From DASSSQ01 sp963839285 (GTDB lineage Bacteria; Actinomycetota; Thermoleophilia; Gaiellales; Gaiellaceae): a stretch of 64,000 nt of DNA. Location of the stretch: assembly GCA_963839285.1 (NCBI GenBank), contig CAWIUN010000029.1:109868-173867 (forward strand). The letters are read 5' to 3'. The translations under genes and the position numbers were made by a program. The notes beneath the pieces are model-generated. The model saw only the letters and a program-made list of their open reading frames with translations, ran no database searches and had not been told where the DNA came from. The first letter of the stretch is position 1, and each line of letters opens with the position of its first letter. This document shows, piece after piece, positions 46,633 through 55,558 of this stretch.

Positions 46633-49032
46633 TCACACGCCTGTGAGCTTGTAGCCGACCCCGCGCACGGTCAGCAGCCGCTCCGGCGTCTCGGAGTTCG
46701 CCTCGATCTTGCGCCGGATGTTGGAGACGTGGATGTCGCAGGCCCGCTGGTCGCCCACGTAGTCGCTGTCCCAGAGGTGCTGCATGATCTCGCGCCGGGT
46801 GAAGACCCGCTCCGGCTGCTCCGCGAGCAGGGCCAGCACCTTGAACTCGGACGGGGTCAGCCGCACCTGCCTCCCGGCCACGCGGACGTCGTGGTGGGTG
46901 AGGTCGAGCTCGATCTCGCCGGCCCGGATCACGGGCCGGCGGGCGTTCCGGTCGAGCTCGCGCCGGCGCAGGATCGCGCGCACGCGGCTGACCAGCTCGA
47001 TCATCGAGAACGGCTTCGTCACGTAGTCGTCGGCGCCCGCCTCGAGCCCGATCACGCGGTCGACCTCGGCGTCCCGCGCGGTCAGGAGCAGGATCGGCAC
47101 GTCGCTGTCCGCCCGCGCGCGGCGGCAGACCTCGAGGCCCGAGAGGCCGGGCAGCATCAGGTCGAGGACGACGAGGTCGGGCGGCGGCGTCTGCTCGACC
47201 GCCCGCAGCGCCTGCTCGCCGCTCTCGTACGGCTCGACGTCGTACCCCTCGCTGCGCAGCGCGTAGCTGACCGCGTCGCGGATCGCGGGCTCGTCGTCGA
47301 CGACGGCGATGCGGTAGCTCACGGCTGTCGCCATTGTCGCAAGCGGGACGCGCAGCCGCGCCACCGTGCCGCGGCGCTCCTCGCTCTCGAGCTCGAGCTC
47401 GGCGCCGAGCGCCTCGGCGGCCTGACGCGCGATCGCGAGGCCGAGCCCGAAGCCCTCGGCGTCGCGCGCGCCGGCGCGGTAGAAGCGGTCGAAGATCCGG
47501 TCGCGGGCCTCCTTCGAGAGCCCGGGGCCGGTGTCGCGCACCTCGATCACCGCCCGGTGCTTCGTCGCGCGGCCCGAGAGCAGGATGCGCCCGCTCGTCG
47601 TGTAGCGGGCCGCGTTCGCGGCCAGGTTGACGACGATCTGCTCCAGCACGTCCCGGTCCGCGAGCGCGGCGAGCTTCGTGCCGCAGCGCACCGAGACGAC
47701 GACGCCGGGACCCGGCCGCAGGCCCGCGGCCACGTCGCGGAGCAGCCCCCGCAGCGGCACGACCTCCTGCCGCGGCGGCTGGGCGCGCGTCTCCGCGCGC
47801 GCGAGCACGAGCAGGGCCCGGGCGAGCCGCGCCAGCCGCCCGACCTCGCGCTCCACGTGCGAGAGGAAGAGGTCGCGCTCCTCGGGCACCTCCTTCGCGC
47901 CCGCCTGGAGCACCTCGATCGCGCTCCCGATCGCCGCGAGCGGCGTCCGCAGCTCGTGCGAGGCGTTGGCGACGAAGTCGCGCCCCGCCTGCTCGGCGCG
48001 CTCGCGCTCGGTCACGTCCTCGAAGACGACCACCGCGGCGACGACCCGGCCGGCGTCGTCGCGCACGGGGGCCGAGCTCGCCGACAGGAACCGCGGCCCG
48101 TCCCCGCCGGCGGGGTCGATCTCGAACCGCTCGTCGACCACCGTCTCGCCCCGGTGGACCGCGCGGCCGAGCGGCGTCTCCTCCGGTGCGAGCGGCGCGC
48201 CGCCGGGCGGGCGCAGGGCCAGCCGGTCGTACGCCGAGAGGCCCTCGACCACGAGCGAATCTCCCAGCAGTCCGGCTGCGTAGCGGTTGATGCGCGTGAA
48301 CCGGCCCGAGGGCGCCTCGGCGATCACGACCCCGACCGGAAGCTGGTCGAGCACGCGCCTCGAGCAGCGCCGACTCCTCGCGCAGCGCCGTCGTCTGCTC
48401 GGCGACGCGCTCCTCGAGCTCGGCGTTCAGCTCCCAGAGCCGCTCCTCCGCCTGCCTGCGCTCGGTGACGTCCCGGATCAGCCAGCGCAGGCCGATCGTC
48501 TCGTCGCCTCCGTGCGGGCGGAGCACGGGCGCGACGGTCAGCTCGCGCGTCGAAGGGGATGCCGCTTCGCCGCCGCAGGCGCAGGTCGAGCCGCGACGGT
48601 GCCGTCGCGGCCGCGATCGACCGCAGCTGCTCGCGGAAGCCGCCCCGGCTGTCGGGGTCGAGGTAGGCGGCGAGCGGCTTGCCGAGCAGGAAGCGCGGGC
48701 GGACGCCGAGCAGCCTGCCGGCGCTCACGTTCGCCTCGAGCACGACGCCGCGCTCGTCGGTGAGCACGTAGGCGTCGGGCGCGAACTGGAAGAGCTCCTC
48801 GTAGCGCACGCGCTCCGCGTCGAGCGCGAGGTGCGCGTCGACGAGGTCCTCGTTCTGCCGCAGCAGCTGCTCCTCGGCGACGCGCAGCTCCTCCAGCGTC
48901 GTCCGCAGCCCCTCGAGCGAGGCCTGCAGCAGCTCCCGGTCGTCGGCCGCCCCCGTCTCGACGGCCCGGGCGAGCTCCTCCAGCTCGCGCGCCAGCGTTC
49001 TCCGTGTCCGCCGCCGGCGACCGGGAGCTCAT
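46633..49032 (-). CDS. PAS-histidine kinase joined to OmpR-type response regulator (three frame shifts)
   Basis: From ATG 49032: coiled coil (LEELRVAEEQLLRQNEDLVD), PAS1 (YEELFQFAPDAYVLTDERG), a linking coiled coil, PAS2 (LDQLPVGVVIAEAPSGRF), HisKA (FVANASHELRTPLAAIGS), HATPase (IVVNLAANAARYTTSG, VRDTGPGLS, FGLGLAIARQ), receiver (IAVVDDEPAIRD, LVVLDLMLPG, YVTKPFSMIEL) and winged helix (RLTPSEFKVLALLAEQPERV, VRGVGYKLTGV). Kinase and regulator read in one frame through RVPLATMATAVSYR. Extra bases near 48360, 48548 and 49003 break the N-terminal part. The join may be real or caused by one wrong base: in the +1 frame the kinase would end at a TGA overlapping a GTG start of the regulator. Start overlaps the CheR stop. 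Confidence 0.85.
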
Positions 49033-50883
49033 CCGCCGGCCTCGGCGGGCTCCAGGAGCAGGATCGTGCCGCGCGAAGCGCCGGCCGACATCGACGAGCG
49101 GCGTGACGACCGCCCGCAGGACGAGCTGCTTGCCGAGCCGGTTGACGGCCCTCAGCTCGAGCTCGTGGTGCGCGCCGTCGGCCATGCAGCGCCTGATCGG
49201 CTTCCGCAGCTCGTCCACCGGCAGGCCGATCTCGAGGTTGAGGAAGTGCTGGCCGACGGCCTCGTCGCTCCGCAGGCCGAAGAGCTCGACCGCCCCGTCG
49301 CTCCACGAGGTGATCCGCAGGTCGTCGTCGAGCGCGACGACGCCGGCGTCGATCGCGCTCAGGACCGACCTCTGGAAGGCGTTCGCGACGTTGAGGTCGT
49401 CGGTCCGCCGGTTCAGCTCGTCGTTGATCGCGACCAGCTCCTCGTTCGTCGACTGGAGCTCCTCGTTCATCGTCTCGAGCTCCTCGTTCGTCGACTGGAG
49501 CTCCTCGTTCGTCGTCTCGAGCTCCTCGTTCGTCGACTGGAGCTCCTCGTTCGTCGTCTCGAGCTCCTCGTTGACCGACTGCAGGTCCTCGAAGGCGGAC
49601 TCGGCCTCCCGCTTCGACGCGTCGAGGGCCTGCTGCAGCAGCCGGTAGCGCGTCACGTCGGTGACGGTCATGCCGACGCCGACCGGCGCCGACCCCGGCG
49701 GCACGAGCGGCACGACCTGGACGTCGACGAAGCGGACCTCGCCGCTCGGCAGCTGCCACTCGACGTCGCGGAGGCTGATCGTGTGGCGCGCCTCGTAGGC
49801 CTGCTCGATCCGGGAGCGGAGCTCGACCGGCCGGTACGAGATCTCGAGGTCCTGGAAGGGCCGGCCGATGTCGCGCTGCGAGAGCCCGAAGAGGATCCGG
49901 GCCTGCACGTTCGCGAGCACGAGCGTGCCCTCGCGGTCGACCACGACCTGCGCGGTCGGCGCCGCCTCGAAGCCGGCCTGGCGCATCAGCGCCTCCGTGG
50001 CGAGCTCGTCGATCGACTGGGCCGGCGCGGGCGTCCCGACCGCAGGCGGACGCTCGTCGGGCTGGGCGCTCCGGTCGGTCTTGACGAAGACGCGCCGGCG
50101 CAGGTCGCTCGGCTGGAACAGCGTCGTCCGCGTCATCAGCATCTCCGAGCGCCCGAGGAAGAGGTAGCCGGTGTCGCGCAGCGCGAAGTGGAAGGAGCGG
50201 AGCACCCGCGTCTGCGCCTCGGGCGTGAAGTACATGAGCGTGTTCCGCGCCGAGAGCAGGTCGATCCGCGAGATCGGCGGGTCCTGGACGAGGTCGTGCC
50301 GGCCGAAGACGACGGTGCGGCGGAGGTCGGCGCGGAAGGCGAAGCGGCCGTCCAGCCGCTCGAAGTAGCGGCTGCGCAGCTCCTCCGGCACCCCTTGCAG
50401 CCGCTCCGGCTCGTAGAGCGCGTGACGGCCCTCCGAGAGCGCGTCCTGGTCGACGTCGGTCGCGTAGATCTTGACGCGGTCGCGCAGGGCCTCCTCGCCG
50501 AGCGCCTCCGCCACGACCATCGCGAGCGTGTACGCCTCCTCGCCGCTCGAGCACCCGGTCGACCAGACGCGGATGTCCTTCCCCGCGCGCGCCTCGGCGA
50601 TCCGCGGGACGACCTCGTCCTGCAGGTACGTCCAGGCCGCGGGGTCGCGGAAGAAGCCGGTGACGTTGATCAGGATCGTGTCGAAGAGGTCGGCGAACTC
50701 GTCGTCGTGCGCGTCGAGGTAGGTCAGGTAGGCGCCGTAGCCGTCGATCCGGAGCGCCTGCATCCGCTTGTCGACGCGCCGCTGCAGGCTCGGCCGCTTG
50801 TAGCCCGTGAAGTCGAAGCCGCGCGCCTCCTTGACGTAGCGGAGCAGCTCTTCGAATGCGGGATCGGGCTCGGCCGAGGCCAT
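49029..50883 (-). CDS. CheR methyltransferase with two PAS domains and heptad coiled coil (one frame shift at the end)
   Basis: About 618 residues. CheR: FDFTGYKRPSLQRRVDKRM, INVTGFFRDPAAW, IRVWSTGCSSGEEAYTLAM (SAM site) and LLSARNTLMYFTPEAQ. PAS1 (residues ~290-420): AQVVVDREGTLVLANVQA. Then a coiled coil of near-identical heptads (NEELQST/NEELETT), then PAS2: AIDAGVVALDDDLRITSWSD. One extra base near 49075 hides the natural end LLLEPAEAGG. In CheB-CheR-PAS fusion proteins these parts are one chain; here CheB is separate. There are no chemoreceptor, CheA or CheW genes nearby, so the methyl target is unknown. It likely feeds the kinase it overlaps. Confidence 0.88.
49438..49572 (-). repeat. 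21-bp tandem repeats coding for heptad coiled coil
   Basis: Six or so copies of a 21-bp unit (coding strand GAGGAGCTCCAGTCGACGAA and variants) alternate CAGTCG and GAGACG, making a 42-bp higher period. Each encodes one heptad (NEELQST or NEELETT) between the two PAS domains of the CheR protein. Confidence 0.8.
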
Positions 50884-50896
50884 CGGAGCGCCTAGC

Positions 50897-51896
50897 TTAG
50901 CGCCCGTTCTCCGTCAGGCTGGACGCCGGATCCGGCTGTTCGATCGCCTCGACCTGCTCGAGCGTCCGCCGCAGCAGCTCGGCGTGGTGGGACGCGTCCG
51001 CCGACTGCTGCTCGTAGCCGCGCGGCGGCCCGGTCGGCGCCGCCGCGGTCGCGCAGGCGGCGGGCGAGCCGGTTCGTCAGCTCGACCCGGTCCTCGAGCG
51101 AGCGCAGCGCCGCCCAGAGCGCCGTCTCGAGCTGCTCGGACTGCGAGTAGAGCAGGCTCTCCTGCGAGTAGGCGTGGCCGACCTTGCAGCGGAAGCGCAG
51201 GAGGCCGTCCTCGACCAGCTCGCTCAGGGCGCCGCCGCAGTCCGGGCAGGTGTACACGCGCGTCGCCGGGCTCGTGGGACTCGGTCATCGTCGCCGACCT
51301 CCTCGAGATTCGTGACGTCTCCGTCCTCGCGGACGAGCGCGACGATCGTCTCGGCGAGCTCGCGCACGGGCAGGACGCGGTCGGGCCCGACGTGTGCGAC
51401 CGCGCTTCGTCGGCATCGCCGGGTACTGCGCCTCGTCGGGGTCCTGGACGAGGGTCGCGCCGCCGCAGATCTTGATCGTGCGCAGGCCGGCGGTGCCGTC
51501 GTCGAGGGCGCCGGAGAGGATGACGCCGATCGCGCGCGGCCCGAAGGCCCGCGCCGCGGTCCGGAAGAGCGGGTCGATCGCGGGCCGGTGCCCGTTCTCG
51601 CGCGGCCCGCGCGTGACGCGCCAGCGGTCGCCCTCGACGATCAGGTGGCAGTTCGGCGGCGCGACGACGATCGTCCCGGGCTCGATCGGGTCGCCGTCGG
51701 CGGCGTGCCGCGCCGGCAGCGGGCCGGCCCGGTCGAGGATCGCCGGCAGCACGCTCCGCCCCGACGCGAGCACGTGCAGCACGATCGCGACCGAGGCCTC
51801 GAAGTCGGCGGGCAGCTCGGAGACGAGCCGACGCAGCGTCTCGACGCCACCCGCCGAGGCGCCGACGACCACGAGCTCGTGTCGGTTGCGCGCCAC
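50897..51896 (-). CDS. CheB-type methylesterase with C-terminal zinc-ribbon tail (three frame shifts)
   Basis: About 332 residues from GTG 51896. The CheB catalytic domain has VVVGASAGGVETLRRL (nucleophile Ser), IVLHVLASGRSVLPAIL (catalytic His), TIVVAPPNCHLIVEGDRW and VILSGALDDGTAGLRTI (catalytic Asp). There is no receiver domain. The tail has YTCPDCGGALSELVEDGLLR then FRCKVGHAYS, a zinc ribbon common in actinobacterial CheB-like proteins, and a helical end. Single-base shifts near 51405, 51258 and 51037 split it. It is the first gene of the cluster, 13 bp before cheR. Confidence 0.88.
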
Positions 51897-51963
51897 TCCT
51901 CGCCTAGCATGCTCCCTCCGGGCCGGAAGCCGAAACTTTCCATCCGCGGCGGGAGCAGCCAGA

Positions 51964-52447
51964 ATGCGCAGCGTGACGCACGTCGAGCGTCCAGACGGCG
52001 CAGCTCGCGGCGTGGGTGCGGTTCCTGCGCGCCCACGCGGCGGTGACCCGCGAGCTCTCCGCGGAGCTCGTCCACGGGCACGGCCTGACGATCAACGACT
52101 ACGAGGTGCTGCTGCATCTCTCGCGGGCGCCGGAGCGGAAGCTGCGCCGGGTCGACCTCGCCGAGACCGTGCTCCTGACCGCCTCGGGGATCACGCGGCT
52201 CCTCGACGGCCTCGAGCGCGAGGGCTACGTCGAGAAGCTCGGCTGCGACACCGACCGCCGCGTCTCCTACGCCCGCCTGACCGACGCCGGGGTCGAGCTG
52301 CTCCGCGCCGCGTCCGGCACGCACCTCGCGGGCGTCGGCCGGCTCTTCCTCGAGCGGTTCGACGAGCAGGAGCGGGAAGCCCTCGCCGAGCTGCTCGGGC
52401 GCCTGCCGGGGAACGCCGACGAGGCCGACCCCGACGACTGCGCCTAG
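51964..52447 (+). CDS. MarR-family transcription regulator (one frame shift)
   Basis: About 160 residues. After one extra base near 51990 the N-terminus joins VQTAQLAAWVRFLRAHAAVT. The winged helix has INDYEVLLHLSRAPERKLRR, LAETVLLTASGITRLLDGLE and GYVEKLGCDTDRRVSYARLT, the MarR recognition helix and wing. It is divergent from the CheB gene (67-bp gap) and may regulate it, or its own promoter; ligand unknown. Confidence 0.87.
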
Positions 52448-52688
52448 CGACGGTCGGGCCCTGTTCCCGGGCTCGGGTGGGCGCGCTCCGGATCGCGACG
52501 ACGTCCCGGCGCGGCCCGCCCGGGCCGTACCGGCGCGAGACGCAGGTCGTGCAACGGCATATCCTCCTCGGAAGGTGACGACTCCGCGATCGGCCTGCCA
52601 CGCGGACGATTCGGTTCGCGCACCTCTCACAACCGTGTCCGCGCCCGGAGTGCAGGCGCCCGAGGACAGACGACGAGTCGCTACGTAT

Positions 52689-52718
52689 TTGCATAAAACG
52701 CGTCTGCGTGCTTAAAAT
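52689..52718 (+). promoter_or_regulatory. Promoter and possible ArgR site of the arg operon
   Basis: TTGCAT (52689-52694), an 18-nt spacer and TAAAAT (52713-52718), then 7 nt to ATG 52726: a strong leaderless promoter. The ~35 bp around it are AT-rich for this genome and contain TTTGCATAAAA and TGCTTAAAATGC, which look like ARG-box half sites. Control by the ArgR encoded in the operon is inferred. Confidence 0.6.
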
Positions 52719-52725
52719 GCGGTCG

Positions 52726-53715
52726 ATGCCGACGGCGGCGATCATCGGGGCTTCGGGCTTCTCGGGACAGGAGACGCTCGACCGCGTCCTCTCGCACCCC
52801 GCGCTCGAGCTCGTCGCGCTCGGCTCCGACTCGCTCGCCGGGCAGCCCGCCGCCGCGCTCGACGCGCGTCTCGCGCGGAACGGGCACGGGCAGCTGCCCG
52901 CGTTCGTCGGCAACGAGGAGGCGCTCGCGAGCGGCGCGGACGTCCTCTTCCTCTGCCTCGACCACGCACGCGCCGCGGCGCTCGAGCCGCCGGCGGACGG
53001 CGTCGTCGTCGACCTCTCGGGCGCCCACCGGCTCGAGGCCGCCGACTACCCCGCCTGGTACGGCTTCGAGCACCCGCGGCCGGACGAGCTCGGCGCGTGG
53101 TCGTACGGGCTGCCGGAGCTGTACCCGCCCGCCGGCCGGCTGATCGCGAACCCGGGCTGCTACGCGACGGCTGCGCTGCTCGCGCTCGGCCCGATCGCGG
53201 ACGCGGTCGACCCCGCCTCCGTCGTCGTCGACGCCAAGTCCGGCGTCTCGGGCGCCGGCCGCGCGCTCAAGGCCGGCTCGCACGCGGCGGTCGTGCTCGA
53301 GAACCTGACGCCGTACCGCGTCGGCAGCCACCAGCACGAGCCGGAGATCGCGCGGAACCTCGGCTTCCCGGTCTGCTTCGTCCCGCACCTGCTGCCGATC
53401 CGGCGGGGGCTGCTCGCGACGTGTTATGCGACCGCCGCCGAGGCCGGGCTGCGCGAGCGGCTCGAGCAGGCGTACGCGTCGACTCCCGCCGTGACGCTGC
53501 TGCCCGACGGCGAGGCGCCCGACCTCGTGCGCGTCGCGCTGACCGACGCGGCGGAGGTGGCGCTCTTCGAGGACCGGGCGACCGGCCGCGCGATCGTCCT
53601 CTGCGCGATCGACAACCTCGGCAAGGGCGCCGCCGGCCAGGCCGTCCAGAACGCGAACCTCGCGCTCGGCCTCGACCCGACTGCGGGCCTGCGCCTGCAC
53701 GGCGTCCTCGTATGA
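52726..53715 (+). CDS. argC: N-acetyl-gamma-glutamyl-phosphate reductase
   Basis: 329 residues. Rossmann start AAIIGASGFSGQETLDRVL, FLCLDHARAAALEP, IANPGCYATAALLALGPIAD with the catalytic Cys near residue 145, and GRALKAGSHAAVVLENLTPY then GSHQHEPEIA with a catalytic His. Third step of arginine synthesis: NADPH reduction of N-acetylglutamyl phosphate. ATG 52726 is preferred to the upstream ATG 52708 because it sits 7 nt after the TAAAAT -10. A 6-codon frame lies between its stop and argJ. Confidence 0.95.
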   Translation: MPTAAIIGASGFSGQETLDRVLSHPALELVALGSDSLAGQPAAALDARLARNGHGQLPAFVGNEEALASGADVLFLCLDHARAAALEPPADGVVVDLSGAHRLEAADYPAWYGFEHPRPDELGAWSYGLPELYPPAGRLIANPGCYATAALLALGPIADAVDPASVVVDAKSGVSGAGRALKAGSHAAVVLENLTPYRVGSHQHEPEIARNLGFPVCFVPHLLPIRRGLLATCYATAAEAGLRERLEQAYASTPAVTLLPDGEAPDLVRVALTDAAEVALFEDRATGRAIVLCAIDNLGKGAAGQAVQNANLALGLDPTAGLRLHGVLV

Positions 53716-53731
53716 GCGGCGCGACCGCCTG

Positions 53732-54896
53732 ATGTCGGTCACCGCGGCCAGGGGCTTCGTCGCCGCCGGCGTGCGCGCGGGCATCCGCAAGCGCGAGCTC
53801 GACCTCGCGCTCGTGCGGACGACCTCGCCCGCGGTCGGCTGCGCGATGTTCACGACGAACCGCGTCCAGGCGGCGCCGGTGACCGTCTCCAGGCGGCATC
53901 TCGAGCTCGCCCAGCCGCAGGCCGTCGTGCTCAACTCCGGCTCCGCCAACGCCGCCACGGGCGCCCGCGGCGAGGCCGACGCGGCCGCGACCGCCGCCGA
54001 GGCCGCGCGCGTCCTGCTCGTCCGGCCCGAGGAGGTGCTCGTCTGCTCGACCGGCGTGATCGGGGCGCCGCTGCCGATGCCGAAGGTGCTCGCCGGGATC
54101 CAGAAGGCGGCCCGCGCGCTCTCGCCGGAGGGCGGCGGCGACGCGGCGACGGCGATCATGACGACCGACACGCACCCGAAGACCGCGGTCGCGGGCGGAG
54201 ACGGCTTCGTCGTCGGCGGGATGGCGAAGGGCGCCGGGATGATCCACCCGGCGCTCGCGACGATGCTCTGCGTGCTGACGACCGACTACCCGCTCGAGGC
54301 GGGCGAGGCCGACGCCTTCCTGCGGCCGGCCGTCGACGCCAGCTTCAACCGGATCTCCGTCGACGGCGACTGCTCCACCAACGACACCGTCGTCCTGCTC
54401 GCGAACGGCGCGGGCGGGCGTCGAGCGGAGCCGTGCGACCGACGAGGCCTTCGCGGCGGCGCTGCGCGAGGTCTGCCGCGACCTCGCCTCGCAGATCGTC
54501 GCCGACGGCGAGGGCGCGACGATGCTGCTCGAGATCCAGGTCGCCGGCGCCGCCTCCGACGCGGAGGCCGAGGCGATCGCACGCCGGATCGCGACCTCGC
54601 CGCTCGTCAAGACGGCCGCCTTCGGCCGGGACGCGAACTGGGGCCGCGTGCTCGCCGCGGCCGGCTCCGCGCCCTGGAACGGCGGCTTCGCCGCGCTCGA
54701 CCCCGAGCGGGTCTCGCTCGCCTTCAACGGCACGGACGTCTTCCGCGACGGCGCGCCGCTCGGCGTCGAGCCGTCCTTCGAGGGCGCCGTCTGCACGATC
54801 GCGCTCGACCTCGGCCTCGGCCCGGGCGAGTCCTCGTACCTCGCCTCCGACCTGACCTACGACTACGTCCGCATCAACGCGGACTACCGCACGTGA
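53732..54896 (+). CDS. argJ: Bifunctional ornithine acetyltransferase/N-acetylglutamate synthase (one frame shift)
   Basis: About 388 residues. It has CAMFTTNRVQAAPVTVSRRH, NSGSANAATGARGEADA, CSTGVIGAPLPM, IMTTDTHPKTAVA and GMAKGAGMIHPALATMLC with the autoprocessing Thr (cleavage before TMLC). The beta chain has SFNRISVDGDCSTNDTVVL and FGRDANWGRVLAAAG. One extra G near 54420 breaks the frame after NGAGG. It recycles the acetyl group, so a separate argE is not needed. ATG 53732 overlaps the end of a 6-codon frame starting at 53712. Confidence 0.94.
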
Positions 54897-55558
54897 GCCG
54901 CCTCGTCGTCAAGGTGGGCGGGGCGAGCGCCGCCGGGGTCGCCGACCGGATCGCGACGCTCGCGGCGTCGAACGAGGTCTGCGTCGTCCACGGGGCCGGG
55001 CCGCAGATCTCCGCCGAGATGGTGCGGCGCGGGATCCCGGTCGAATGGGTGCACGGCCGCCGGGTCACGACCGCCGCGGGCCTCGAGGTCGTCCGCGAGG
55101 CGCTGGCCGGCGTCAACGCGAGCCTGTGCGCCGCGATCGGCCCGCGGGCGGTGCCGCTCTTCGGCGACGAGATCGGGCTGCGGGCCGTGCGCGTGCCGGA
55201 GCTCGGGCTCGTCGGCGATGCCGTCGCCTGCCGCCCCGACGCGGTCGAGGAGGCGCTGGCGGCGGGCCTCGTCCCGGTCGTGGCGCCGCTCGCGGCAGGC
55301 CCGCTGAACGTCAACGCCGACGAGACCGCGGCCGCGCTCGCGATGGGTCTCGTCGCCGACCGGATCCTCTTCGTCAGCGACGTGCCGGGCGTGCTGCTCG
55401 ACGGCGGCGTCGCCGCGGAGATCCACGCCGCGGACGCGGTTCGCCTGGTCGGCGAGGGCCGGTTCGAGGGCGGCATCGTGCCGAAGCTGCTCGCCGCCGC
55501 CCGCGCCGCCCGCGGCGGCGTCGTCGCCGAGATCGGCGAGACGGCGGTGACCGCGTGA
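54893..55558 (+). CDS. argB: Acetylglutamate kinase, short form
   Basis: 221 residues, shorter than the usual 260-300. It has LVVKVGGASAAGVADRIATL, VVHGAGPQISAEMVRRGIPV (phosphate/substrate loop), GPLNVNADETAAALAMGL and GGIVPKLLAAARAARGG. The short N-terminus lacks the arginine-sensing helix of hexameric, arginine-inhibited NAGKs, so feedback control may differ (inference). GTG 54893 overlaps argJ; its stop overlaps argD. Confidence 0.9.
   Translation: MSRLVVKVGGASAAGVADRIATLAASNEVCVVHGAGPQISAEMVRRGIPVEWVHGRRVTTAAGLEVVREALAGVNASLCAAIGPRAVPLFGDEIGLRAVRVPELGLVGDAVACRPDAVEEALAAGLVPVVAPLAAGPLNVNADETAAALAMGLVADRILFVSDVPGVLLDGGVAAEIHAADAVRLVGEGRFEGGIVPKLLAAARAARGGVVAEIGETAVTA

Noticed and set aside
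49651..49666. CGTCAC-GTCG-GTGACG inverted repeat inside the CheR gene
   Set aside because: The orientation of the arms is reversed and it encodes a conserved PAS-end segment (VTDVT), so it is probably chance and not a member of the repeat family.
52448..52688. Possible coding frame between the MarR gene and argC
   Set aside because: No start with signal, no family similarity, and the stretch fits an upstream regulatory region.
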